From: Glomus cerebriforme
Taxonomy: Eukaryota > Glomeromycota > Glomeromycetes > Glomerales > Glomeraceae
Direction of reading: 5' to 3'
Assembly: GCA_003550305.1 (NCBI GenBank)
Contig: QKYT01000154.1
Coordinates: 191,558 to 213,113, forward strand
DNA: 21,556 bases
The position numbers were made by a program, and so were the translations under genes. The notes under the pieces are model-generated. The model had not been told where the DNA came from, ran no database searches, and saw only the letters and a list, made by a program, of their open reading frames with translations. How positions within the stretch are numbered: the stretch's first letter is position 1; each line of letters starts with the position of its first letter. Shown here piece by piece: positions 1 through 10,084 of this stretch.

Positions 1-598
1 CGATTTGGTGCGATGACCGTAAAAACTTTTAAAAGTATCGAAAAACATTCGGGGATATAATTGTGTACTAATAGATATAGAGGATGGTTGTCTTCAATTA
101 ACGAGGTGTGAATAGGATCAAAAAGTGGTGAAGATTCTAAAAGATGAGTACAATTATTATGTATGTTGGGTGGAAGGGCCAATGACGTGATAGAAGAACG
201 AAGGAAGTTTTTATATTTAAAGATAAGACGATTGAGATCATGAAAGTACGAATCACAATTTCCGATATGAATATTATTATCTTCGGATAAGTTACATAGA
301 GGACAAGTGATCGGGGAGGACGGATATAAATTGGGGTAATACTGTTGAAGTTTATCGTCTGTGGTAAGGATTAGGTTGGCGGCTTGGATTTTTCGACCTT
401 GATAGAAATTTTGGTTAATTTGTAGGCGTAGATCGTCCGGGATATATTGGAACCAGTAGTGTGTGTGCTAGTGAAGTCAATGGGAAAGAGTTTCGCGACA
501 CGTATTAAGGGTTCTAACTTTGTATTGTTGAGGAATTCATTAAAAGCTTTCGAGGCTTGAAGAGTTTTTTTTTTTATGCACGTTGGCTTTTTGTATAC
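1..598 (-). pseudogene. C-terminal fragment of a LINE-like (non-LTR) reverse transcriptase ORF, frameshifted
   Basis: Reading the minus strand from 598 gives KPTCIKKKTLQASKAFNEFL, then KLEPLIRVAKLFPIDFTST, then after a frame change HYWFQYIPDDLRLQ, KIQAANLILTTDDKLQQYYP and a CCHC knuckle CPLCNLSEDNNIHIGNC (C-x2-C-x8-H-x3-C, around 255-310). The frame stays open to base 1, so the end lies outside the window. A zinc knuckle after the RT/RNase H part is usual for fungal non-LTR elements, and this phrase style is familiar from Rhizophagus LINE copies. The frame breaks inside a CA dinucleotide run near 458-467; two extra bases there explain the shift. An 11-A run near 565-575 (minus strand) also looks expanded. 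The fragment starts at a TAA at 601-599, beside a 16-bp palindrome, so the 5' part is missing. It is a dead, 5'-truncated copy. RT motifs are not included, so element type is inferred from the tail alone. Confidence 0.75.
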
Positions 599-600
599 TT

Positions 601-616
601 AAAATCACGTGATTTT
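601..616. repeat. Perfect 16-bp palindrome AAAATCACGTGATTTT
   Basis: Perfect palindrome abutting the broken 5' edge of the LINE fragment. The core ATCACGTGAT recurs at 16956-16965, about 40 bp outside the large TIR element, in the shared context ATCACGTGATTTTTCA. It may be a transposon terminus or an E-box-like site (CACGTG); the position at a truncation edge favours the former. Confidence 0.4.
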
Positions 617-797
617 TTCATTTTTTCAAAAAACTGACACGAGAATCTAAATTTTTTTTTTTGCCTGGCCTAATCAAGAGGAAAAATGTCCACAATTGTT
701 GGTCTGGTACTATCATAAATATTTAACGAGTATTTTTTAACTTTAAGGTATTTAATTTAAATTTGAATTATATTTATGGAATAAAATACAATTTTTA

Positions 798-1572
798 AAA
801 TTTTATCTCTCAAATATGTAAAATCATATTACGTGAAAATCAATTCATGTTTCTTGAATATTATTTGCACAATATTAATCCGCCAATGATTATCTCGAAA
901 TATAAATTAAACAATTTTGAGAAATTTATTTTATGAATAGTTGCAGCAATTCTTTATTTGGATATGAACAGAATAGATCATCATTTAAAAGTTTACAAAA
1001 ATCATATTTACAAAGTATTATCTAAAATCAGGGATCGGAGTGAAATATGTTTGAATCTCGTATTTCAAATAAAAAATTGTGAAAAAAAATTTGATTTTTG
1101 AAACAATTCCTTAATTTTACGTAATTATTTGATGAATGAAATAAATAAAAAATCGTGATCTTTCAGATATTAATAATATTTTTACAATCGTTGGGTACAG
1201 AAATAAGTTTAAATATAATTTCAATTTAATTTAATAATTATTAAACTATTTATAAAGTTTATTTTGATATTACTATTAAATTATTGGAAATGGCAACATA
1301 TAGATTCTTGACAGAAATAAATTATTGATGATATCAATTATTTTATTCATGAATGATTGTTTCATAGATAAATGATTTTTTCTTCATTTTAGACCCATTA
1401 TTTTCATTATTGAAAATTTTTTCAATTGATGGTAATTTTCCAATTGAATTAGACAAGGTGAATTTTTTTTTTTAATCAGTTTACATTTTATTTTCAGATC
1501 AATTATTATAAGAAATTTTATTTTGAAGAATTACTTTACGGAAACCCGGTTTTTGACAAACCATTCACATGA
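798..1572 (+). pseudogene. Decayed exons of an unidentified protein-coding gene
   Basis: Several adjacent plus-strand stretches read like real protein but in changing frames. From 798 the frame reads ICKIILRENQFMFLEYYLHN and INPPMIISKYKLNNFEKFIL, ending at TGA about 930. A second frame from ATG 933 reads NSLFGYEQNRSSFKSLQKSY (stop 1023). A third reads KIRDRSEICLNLVFQIKNCE (stop 1099). After an acceptor-like TTTTAG, 1393-1457 reads PLFSLLKIFSIDGNFPIELD and ends at AAG/GTGAAT. After TTTTCAG, 1498-1572 reads KKFYFEELLYGNPVFDKPF. The 40-nt gap between the last two would be a very short intron. No domain is recognised. It could be the upstream part of the decayed gene at 3222-5757, split by the repeat array between them, but nothing proves the link. 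Confidence 0.35.
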
Positions 1573-1589
1573 TCGAGACGATCATGTGA
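1565..1589. repeat. Inverted repeat, 11-bp perfect arms with 3-nt loop
   Basis: Arms TCACATGATCG and CGATCATGTGA flank AGA. It sits exactly where the readable remnant ending at 1572 stops, and would form a compact hairpin. It could be a foldback-element core or an insertion scar. No function is assigned. Confidence 0.5.
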
Positions 1590-2148
1590 CTGAATTTTAT
1601 ATTGTCATGAATCGCAAATAATTAGGATAACTTGTCGCCTTGAAATCGTAGCGAATAATCATAAGTATACCTTAAAAATAGCAAGAAATGTAGAAATTAA
1701 CCAAATAGATTAATTTACAGAAATTTTTAACTATAAATTGAAAATATTATATTTTGAAAAAATAGCTGATTGATAATTTATGTTTAAATAATATAAAAAA
1801 ATTAAATTAAATCATTTTTACAATGTACAAATTACAGAGAAAATTGTATGATGTTATCTAAATTGAACTTTTTTGTGAACGCTGCAATTTATTTAGTTAA
1901 TTTCATTTAAATTATTACTTACAAAACTAAGACTTTGAATTGGATCAGCATTAAATAATAATTTTAATGACTGTAAACCTCTGATGAGTCAGATCATACA
2001 TTTTCTTGACCCAGGTATAGGATATTTTTGCTCATTTTTTTTTATCTTTATGGGTAAATTTTTAACGTTTATATTAAAGAGAGCAATTTTTATAAATAAA
2101 AAGTTATGTGACTTACTTAATAATCTTCTTCATTGTGGAATACATAAG
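1590..2148. other. AT-rich stretch without a supported gene
   Basis: Mostly A/T with no convincing reading frame on either strand. The frame open over 1984-2193 (69 codons) begins in low-complexity sequence and its last third overlaps the first unit of the downstream repeat array (YCNYKYN-like), so I do not treat it as an independent gene. Confidence 0.4.
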
Positions 2149-3200
2149 TACTGTAATTATAAATATAATACTTTAGATTTCATTATAAATTAGTCACTGC
2201 TACTGTAGTGAATTTAATCTTTAGAAATTAGTTATTCTCTACAATCTATTTAAGTAATTAAATGGAACTTAATTTTGACTCATATAATAAATAATAGTTA
2301 AATAAATAAAAAAACAATATATAGAAAGTCTATAATAGTATGATTTATATATAAGGTAATAATAAACTTTTGCCTTTATCGTTTTCACTTTTCTTTTTCC
2401 AAATGTTTCATTATCTCTTAATGTCAAAATAATATATGCATAATTCACTTAATACATAATGAAATACTAACAAAGAAAAACTGACTAATTATAAGATACC
2501 AAATAAATACTGTAGATGAGTTTTGCCTCTTTTTTTATTATATTTTTACTTTCATTTTATTCTTAATTTTTTTTCAGAACTGCGAATACAATAGATTTGA
2601 AGGTGAGGTGCCTTTCATTACAATTTTATTCTTTAACCTTATATATTTAATTTTTTTTATTTTTTCTTAGGTTCAGACCGTTCAGTACTGTGGATACGAT
2701 AGATTTAAAGGTAATTTTTGTCTTTTGCTCAATTTTATTCCTTATACTTATATTTAATACTTTTTTATTTTTGAAATTGCAAATATGATGGGTTTGACAA
2801 TGAATTTTGTTTCCATTGTTACAATTTTCATCTTATTTTATTTTGTAATACTTTTTTTTAAAAAATTTTTAGGTTCAGTATTAGACTTATATTTAATACT
2901 TTTTTTATTTTTTTTCAGGTTCGATTATAAATATGATGGATTTGAAAATAAGTTTCATTTCTATTGGTACAATTTTTATCTTATTTTATTTGTTAATACT
3001 TTTCTTTTAATTTTTAGGGTTGGTACTGCAGATACAATGGATTTGAAAGTTATTTTTCATCTTTTATCATAATTTTATTCTATCTTTAAAACTATATTTT
3101 TAATTTTTAATTTTTTTATTTTTTTTTAGGTTTAGTGTTACACATGAATATAATAGCTTTAGATTTTATTATAATTTCAGGTTCAAAATAATGATATTGA
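2149..3200 (+). repeat. Degenerate tandem array of microexon-like units
   Basis: A 22-nt core close to TGCGAATACAATAGATTTGA plus AG recurs at 2581, 2689, 2778, 2926, 3027 and, more diverged, 3141; weaker relatives lie at 2149 and 2508. Spacings between neighbouring good copies are 108, 89, 148, 101 and 114 bp. Most cores are preceded by a T-rich tract ending in AG and several are followed by GT (GTGAGG at 2603, GTAATT at 2711, GTTATT at 3049). The spacers share the words ACAATTTTATTCTT and ACTTATATTTAATACTTTTTT. In one frame the cores read alike: QYCGYDRFK, WYCRYNGFE, DYKYDGFE, NCEYNRFE. This looks like a duplicated exon-intron unit. The apparent exon lengths (25, 40, 29, 31 nt) do not keep one frame, so the array is decayed, wrongly delimited, or a non-coding minisatellite. 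Confidence 0.55.
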
Positions 3201-3221
3201 TGAATTGATTTAAAATATCAA

Positions 3222-5757
3222 ATGGAATTAATTGCTTCACGCATGATAGTTAAATGGATCTCAAGAATACAACTTGAAGATTGTAATATTAAAAATATGT
3301 TATTAATTCTTTACATACTTACATATTCACATTGTAATATAATGAAATTTTAAAAATATATATCAATTCTTTGCTAAATCTTATAAATATGTTTACTAAA
3401 TATTTATCACACAACTTTGATAATATATTTTTTATAATAGTATCGATTTATTATATTAGTCGTGAAATTGATTTATAATTGTCTTAATGCACAATAACTG
3501 AATTCTTTATCATAGTAACTGTATATAGACTAGTGCAATTTAAACATTCCAGCAAAGTTGATATATTAAAAAAGTGTTGGAAAATATTAATCATGATGAA
3601 TTGATTGAATATCATATTGAAGTTTTTAAAAATAATTTGATTTTCTATTCATTCAAATTATAAAATTTACAAAAATATTTAGAATTATATTACAATATTT
3701 ATTTAGAATTTTTTTATCAACTTATTCAATTGAATTAACTAGTAAAAAAAAATTGGACTTTGTTTTAAGAAATCTAATTGGAAATAAAATTGTTGATGAT
3801 CCTTATATTTGTTGGTGAAAACATACAAACGAAATTTTGATTCAATTAAAGTTACTTGAAAATTTTCCAAATCTTATTACAAAAGCTCAAAACGATTTTA
3901 TTATTTATGGAAAACTTGATCAATATCTTTTTAAAGAAGCGATTAATCTATTTTTACAAAATATATATGATGATAAACCATGGAAGCAAAGATATGAAAT
4001 GTTATTTTATCCATGTATGATAAAATTAATGATTCAAAGAGTTTTTCTTCAGATTAGCATTTGTTATTACTATGTAATGATCTTTTGAAAATCAAATCAA
4101 TTCCATTAGAAAAAATCAAAGAAATTATTTATTTAAGAAAATCTCTCAGAAAGCAAGAACTTATTAATGTTGAAATTATTGATCTAGTATTTGCTANTTN
4201 AGACAATAATGATGATGTAATCCCGATTATATCATTTATTACAAAAAGTCTTAAACTTATTTCCTTAGAATCTGAAGNTNGTTTNATTCTTTACAAAANT
4301 TTGTTTTCAAGGANTCCTTTCAAATTGATNAAGAGTGTAATTGAAAAAATATTTACCACTGAAATTCAACAGAATAAACAAATACTTTGCACATTGATTA
4401 AGAATTCCGAAGAAGCTTTAAAACTTTCAATTAGATTGAAAACTTTTAATGATAATATTCAAAACATTAACTCAAATATGGCGGAACTTTGCTATGAAAT
4501 AATTCAAACAATTTTCAACAAATTTGAATTGAATGAGCCATAACCTTACTTCAAACATTCAATTAAATCATTTGTAAAACAACAGGATTTACCTTGTAAC
4601 GGATAACTTCAATAACATTTTTGAAAGAATTCATATAAAAATTCTGGAAAATTTTTCTCAAGATAATTCTTTATCTAAATCATTAATCAAAGGAATTAAT
4701 GGAATTATAAAAGAACTTGATGATAATTCATTTATCCACGCCATATATTCTTATTTTGTATCAGATTTATATTAAAAAGTGAATTTACATGGCTAGGTAA
4801 TTTTACTGATGTAGAAATAAATTATCTTCCTGAACTTTTGAAATCAATTAGAAAAGTAAACTTTGAAGATTTTCGCATTTTTTATAATAATATTAAATTC
4901 GGATAAATATTCTCTTCTATCAGTATTTTTTAAACATTATGTAAATTTAAAGCTCCGTCATAAAGCATCTATATCCAATTGTCAGATTTGTAAAAATTTT
5001 GGGTCCTAAACTTGAATATCATTTAACTAGAAAAGCAGCTAAAATTTTAACATTTTCATGAATTTATTAAAAAAGAATCCGCAGATGACAATGAATACAT
5101 TAATTTAAAATCTTTTTTGAAAAATTTGCTTTTGGTTGGAATTCGATCATCAGCCATATTAATCAATATCAACCCAATTATCCAAAAAATTATCTTTTAA
5201 CAAACCATTAATGAATCATTAATAGAGCAAAAGATAATGGAATTTATTTATATGTAATTTTGGATTTTTTAATTAAATTACACAATGACTTATTGGATGA
5301 TGTCGGTTGTAGCAATTCATATTGGAAAATGTGAAAGTCTCGAATTTCTAGAATATTTATCTTGAATATTCATCTTGGAATAATTCTACTTCTAAAGAAT
5401 ATGTCATTTCATCAATGAAGCACAAGATAATAATTTTATTAATTTTGAATGGAATAATAAGATTTTAAAGTATAATCAAAAAAAAATCTATAAAAGGAGA
5501 AATATATAAACTATACATTTGATTTACAAAAAAATTGAAATGATATTAGCTAAAAAATTAGTTAACAAAATTTATTGTAAAATGGAAGATAACCAATTTC
5601 ATTTAAAAAAATTTTCATTCAAGTATGAATTATTTCATAATTCCCTGAGATTACTCTTTGATATTAAAAGTTATTGCCTCAAGAACCTATTTCAACAGAT
5701 AAAATGTTAACCATATCGGTAATTTTGCTTCAGAAGCAATCCATTATTTTAATTTTG
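3222..5757 (+). pseudogene. Remains of a large helical protein gene, many frameshifts (possibly RNF213-like)
   Basis: A long run of coding-like segments on the plus strand with repeated frame changes. Pieces include MELIASRMIVKWISRIQLED (3222-3353), FTKYLSHNFDNIFFIIVSIY (3374-3478), LENINHDELIEYHIEVFKNN (3562-3663), KLDFVLRNLIGNKIVDDPYI (TGA at 3816), KPWKQRYEMLFYPCMIKLMI (to 4088), RKSLRKQELINVEIIDLVFA (4061-4543), SLSKSLIKGINGIIKELDDN, EFTWLGNFTDVEINYLPELL, ESADDNEYINLKSFLKNLLL, and a last readable piece at 5519-5710. All are leucine/isoleucine/lysine-rich and helical, with no catalytic motif. The tone resembles the E3-shell part of RNF213-type AAA+ ubiquitin ligases, which are expanded in Rhizophagus, but that is a weak impression. 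At least ten indels or stops make it dead. N bases at 4196-4330 suggest an unresolved, perhaps multi-copy, sequence. The 3' end stops where a foldback element begins. Confidence 0.6.
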
Positions 5758-6165
5758 CTAAATGTCACCAGCGGTTCACCGCACATGAAATTCTTTTACT
5801 TTATTTGAATTTTCAACAAATATATTAACCTATTCGTATTGTAAACACTATCAATAATGTAAATTTGTGAATAGAAAAGGGTTTTCTAAGGTTAGAAGAG
5901 CTGTTGTTTAGATAGTTTTTGTGGAAAACATGAAAATTTGATTTTTACCCTTTTTTTTACTTTTAAGTTAAACTTTTTAATTAAATATTTTCAAATTTTG
6001 ATGCGATTGATATCAAACCATATTTATTTAACATACCTATGATTTAAATTTTTTAAATTATAAATTTTTTTTTTTTTACATTAACTCTGGCCGAAATTAT
6101 TATATTTGGCCAGAATTAAGCGGGAACAATCACCGGTAGTGACAATTACCGCCGGTGAGATTTAG
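5758..6165. mobile_element. Foldback/MITE-like element, family with CTAAATGTCACC termini
   Basis: The left end CTAAATGTCACCAGCGGT (5758-5775) matches the reverse complement of the right end ACCGCCGGTGAGATTTAG (6148-6165) at 16 of 18 positions. A second element at 19349-19457 has the same TGCTAAATGTCACC start, which supports a family. The right end also holds a subterminal inverted pair, CACCGG...CCGGTG (6131-6156). No transposase frame lies inside, so it is non-autonomous. It interrupts the 3' part of the decayed gene before it. I cannot define the target duplication, so superfamily is open and the outer edge may be off by a few bases. Confidence 0.6.
6081..6119. repeat. Imperfect inverted repeat around CTGGCC
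   Basis: Left arm TTAACTCTGGCCGAAAT and right arm ATTTGGCCAGAATTAA form a near-perfect hairpin with one bulged G and one mismatch. It lies inside the foldback element, close to its right end, and may be the edge of another element nested there. Confidence 0.5.
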
Positions 6166-7100
6166 AAATACCCAATTTTTTACATAAAACTAGTCAATAA
6201 GCAAATAAACTGAAAATATATAACAAATTATAAAATTTAGGTTCTGCCAATTTGATGATATTTTGATGAACTAAAAATATTAATATTAAATAAGTCAAAC
6301 CTACGAACATTACAACAATAAATTGAGCATGATAAATCACATCACGTAAATTACTAGTTTATACTTTTAAAATGATTTTTTTTTTATTTACAATTTCTAT
6401 AATATGTTAATGCCACATAATATATAATTGAATAAATTAAAGATACTATTATTAAATATTTTTGTAAATATTATTGTAATCAAAATTTCATCTATATAAA
6501 ATATAATCATGCATATTTGCACTAAATTAGTTAATTAATCTGAAAAAGGAAACAAAGCATAATATTTATTTCGTAATAAAAGAAAAAATTAAACATTTTT
6601 CAGTTAAAGCTAATCCTCTTTTATTATCAAACAGGATTTTAGGTAATACTATCTCACAGCCACATATGTGATCAGTAGTAATATTCAGCAATATTTATGT
6701 AATAGATTTATATGATTTTATAAAATCAATAACTAATAAGCTATAAAATTATAAATTATAAATTGTGACTTATAAATCTAGTATCTTCTAATATTACTTA
6801 ATTATAGCCTAAAAAATAGATACTTTACTTGGCTAACCCAATCTAAATTAAGTAGTACATTACATAATCAATAATAAAAACTTATCATGACATATCCTTT
6901 GTAAATTTTACAAAAGGTAAAATAAAAATTTATAAATACCTACTATTTTCATAAGATTTTTTTTTCTCTAAATTTAAAAAAAAACTAAATTTACTGGATT
7001 CTCCCTCTAAACTCTTTTTTCTCTATAATTTTTATCTTTTCATTTTCCTTTTTAAAAACTATATTCTCAGTCCCTTTAATAATAACTTTTCTCTTACTTT
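6166..7100. other. AT-rich stretch without a supported gene
   Basis: No convincing long frame. The only item of note is a 38-codon minus-strand frame with an ATG at 6310 and stop at 6194 whose start (MFVGLTYLILIFLVHQN) is a hydrophobic helix. Such frames arise easily in AT-rich DNA and I do not call it a gene. Confidence 0.35.
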
Positions 7101-7325
7101 CCTTATACTGTATATAGAGATCTTTCTCATATCAGGCAAGGAAGGTCCAGTCAGGTAGTTGAGTATACTTGAGTATCTCATATCTGGCTGGTTTGATTTC
7201 TTTTTTAAATTCCTTTAAACTTCCTTTTCTCTTCCTTATACTGTATATTGAGGGTTTCTTCATATCAGGCAAGGAAAGACTGGTTAGATAGTTGAGTATC
7301 CCTCCTATCTGCGGTTTGGTTTAGA
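7101..7325. repeat. Tandem duplication with 133-bp period, about 1.7 copies
   Basis: Three landmarks repeat at exactly 133-bp offset: CCTTATACTGTATAT (7101 and 7234), CATATCAGGCAAGGA (7128 and 7261) and GTTGAGTAT (7158 and 7291). Between them the copies differ by several substitutions and small indels, so the duplication is not recent. It is more GC-rich than its surroundings and has no coding frame. It could be the end of an undescribed repeat family. Confidence 0.75.
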
Positions 7326-8646
7326 TTAGAATCCCTTTCATTTTAAAAGTCCAGTAACTCTAAAGATACCACGCCTAAAGTAATACAAGTAACCAGTTGG
7401 AAATACCAAAAGAATAACTGTAAAACACTAAAACATGAACCTGCCTTTCCTAAAAAGAAGATAAACAATGGATATTATGAGATTTAGCAAAATCAAAACT
7501 GATTGAATGTAATGATAAATATATATTTAAAGATTTAAAAGAATATGCAATATTTAGTAGTCATAATGAGAAAAGAAACAAGTTTATTAACAGAAAATTA
7601 GGATAAAGCAGAAAAAATAAAGGTGCAGTGATCATATTAGACAATTTAAAAAGCAAAAACAAAAAGAAACTGAGGATAGAACAAATATACAATCCATGTA
7701 ACAACAAGAAATTAACAACTAAAATTAATGAAGGCTAAAGAAATCATTGAGAATGAAAATTTGATGAGAAGAAAAAAAGGAGAAGCTAAAACCAGAAATG
7801 CATATGAAAAATGGAAAGGACAATTTGAGGTATACTGATAAAGAATAAAAAAGTACCAGGAATACTCACAAAGTTTAAAAAAAAAAGTAAGATTTACTAA
7901 GAAATAATGAATGCAATACCAAGAAATAAAATAGGAGAATAATTTAAAGTTAACAAGTTCTGTAATATTGATTGAATCATACAAAAATTAATTTGAAACA
8001 ATAATAGGTTAGAAATAGAAAGAAATGGTGTTATATATTGCAAAAAAAAAAAAGAAAATGAACAAGAATAAAGAATGATAATGAAGGAATGATCACAGGG
8101 AAAAATTAGAAAATGAAAAAAAAGTAGAACAAATGCTAAAACAATAGACAATATTTAGATAATAGTTAGTAAAATTAATAATTTGTTTAGATAAGGTAGA
8201 AACATTTAACTAGACTGAAATTTTTAAATTTAATTTTTAAATAATCAAATGAACAATTAATAATTGAAAAAAATATTTATTTACTATAATTAATAAAAAA
8301 CATTAAACAAAAAAAATTGAATAATAAAACGTTTATTTTCTTATTTGAATTATCTGTAATTTGGAATTGTACTATCCATCAGAAATTTTCTATTGTTTAC
8401 GCAATTCAAAAATTATGATTTCTATGCTATGGAGTTCAATAACTTTTGTTTTTAGTATACATAGTTTAGAACATGAATAATTGAAGGCAAACAATCATTC
8501 ATAATATGCATTCTTAAATGTTATGCTTATTGACTAATTTATTAGTAATAAATAACTAACTATTTTTTAACAATTGCAAAAAAAAGAAAATAAATAAATA
8601 CTTAAGTAAAAAAAAATTTAAGTTTTTAAACCTTTTTTTGAACAAT
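7326..8646. other. Purine-skewed AT-rich block with a possible coding scrap
   Basis: From about 7440 to 8160 the plus strand is strongly A+G biased, which gives hydrophobic shadow frames on the minus strand (7712-7984, 7897-8151); I reject those. The plus strand has a short frame, ATG 7728 to TGA 7836-7838, reading KEIIENENLMRRKKGEAKTR, which looks like a charged helix and may be a scrap of a decayed gene. From 8160 to 8646 the sequence is AT-rich with nothing recognisable. Confidence 0.3.
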
Positions 8647-8880
8647 TCAAAAATAAAATTTATCATCATATTTTTTAGTTATTTCTTTTGCTTTATGCTC
8701 CTCTATTAAGCCTAAATAATTTTTAATTCTAATTTGCAATAACATAGGATATATATGACAACTAATTAATAAATTTATAGACATTTAAGTTTGGACAATT
8801 TTAATAAATAGCCTGAATAATTCTTTTCCTGAATTTTCAATTAAACTTACTAAAACTATGCTTGGAATTTTTCTAGTTAT
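8647..8880 (-). pseudogene. Small gene remnant with one internal stop
   Basis: Reading the minus strand from 8880 in a single frame gives KIPSIVLVSLIENSGKELFR, then FIKIVQT followed by TAA, and then, still in frame, MSINLLISCHIYPMLLQIRI and YLGLIEEHKAKEITKKYDDK before a TGA at 8649-8647. Composition is clearly protein-like compared with the neighbouring AT-rich sequence. The upstream part is lost in stop-rich DNA. I recognise no family. It may be the last exon of a gene with a premature TAA, or a 45-residue frame starting at the ATG right after the stop. A remnant is more likely. Confidence 0.4.
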
Positions 8881-9540
8881 TTAATATAATCATGTATTCA
8901 TATATTATTAAAAAAAATTCAATACTCTTGATAGAATAAAATAGTCAAGTATGTTCCTACATCCACATTCAGAATTGACAGATTAATGTCATAGTAATTA
9001 AGTACAATAGTAACCAACATCTTGATTTATTTAATTTTGATGATTTTAATGATTTTAACTTTTTTTTTCACTTGTCCGTATTTGATTAAGTGTGAGAAAA
9101 TCCTAATTATCATATTTGTTACTAATTATTATTTTAATATCAAAAAAATATTATAATAATCATATAATTTTCTAAAAAAACAGTATTATTATACCAAAAA
9201 AAAATTAGTTTGATTTAAAAACTGTTATTCGAAATATTTGGTCATATGGTTGATCCATTAATTATATTTGACAGTGTGAAAAAATCAAATTTAAATCCCT
9301 TTTGCTAAATTTTTTTTTATTGTTTATATATTGAACTTTAAAAAATTGAATATTTTTTAAAAATGTTCCAAATTCTGCTTGGAAATTAGCTTTTAACAAT
9401 TTAACAATATCATTGATTTGATTTTTATTATAAATACCTATTTCTCAATTTTTTTTATCAAATTTTACAAACATATCCAAAATCATAATAAAAAAATAAA
9501 CCTTTATAGTTTAAACTTCAACAAATCCTATATAAAAAAC
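8881..9540. other. AT-rich stretch without a supported gene
   Basis: Poly-A/T tracts and short frames only. The plus-strand frame that opens at 9418 runs through low-complexity sequence for about 40 codons before it reaches recognisable protein, so the segment before 9541 is probably not part of the ancestral gene. Confidence 0.35.
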
Positions 9541-10084
9541 TATACTTTAAAAATTAACAGAGAGCCTGTCAACCTTTTTGATGAAAATGGAAAGCTAGTA
9601 CCCATGTCACAATCTCCATACTATAGAGAGACATTCCATAAAGGATGGCAAAAGGTCGATGAAGCCAAAGAACAATTTACAATTAATGAAACAACAATTT
9701 CCCAGTGATATGAAAAGGTGGTCGCAGAAATTGCAAGACAGTTAGTTATATAGAATGTCTTTACTCAACAAAATAGTGGTGTTACTTCATCATAGGGTAA
9801 TTAGGGTACCAGATGTTGCATTTGTACCAAAAAATACAGACTGTCAGTTGACTGATGTGCAGGGTTGGACTTCCAGGAAGCTCCCTTCACTCCCATATTT
9901 ATTGTTAAAGTCAATAATATCAGAGATGATACAAACAATCAAAGTTCAAAAAATCATATAAAAGATTTAAAAATGGTTTCTTATCATAAAGTATATTAGT
10001 CAAGATTGGTTGATTAATTGATCTGGAATCTATATATACAGGAAGTATCAGAGATGAAGGCCAAATTTTATATTGCAAATGTGA
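9541..10084 (+). pseudogene. Uma2-family (putative restriction endonuclease, PD-(D/E)XK fold) pseudogene
   Basis: The order of motifs matches the Uma2-like family (Pfam PF05685) found in cyanobacteria and expanded in Rhizophagus. An N-terminal FDENGKLVPMSQSP is followed by VAEIARQLVI, NVFTQQNSGVTSS, VIRVPDVAFVPKNTDCQLTD (the conserved P-D), FQEAPFTPIFIVKV (the usual VVEV strand), then VKIG-stop-LIDLESIY, where the family has GWLID, and YRKYQR-stop-RPNF. Frames change at least four times and there are in-frame stops at 9706, 9751, 9793, 10011 and 10055. At the catalytic acidic position of the second strand the codon is AAA (Lys) instead of the usual Glu, so the nuclease site is lost as well. 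Intact members are about 200 residues. The cellular role of fungal copies is unknown; a bacterial origin or association with mobile DNA is possible. Confidence 0.72.

Noticed and set aside
2785..3072. Plus-strand frame of 95 codons with Phe/Leu-rich segments
   Set aside because: It runs through several units and spacers of the tandem array; hydrophobicity comes from the T tracts.
6194..6310. Minus-strand 38-codon frame with hydrophobic start
   Set aside because: Short and of a type common in AT-rich DNA; no supporting splice or conservation signal.
7712..8151. Two overlapping minus-strand frames of 84-90 codons rich in F, L, S, I
   Set aside because: They are the complement of an A/G-rich tract; composition follows strand bias and there is no domain or consistent frame.
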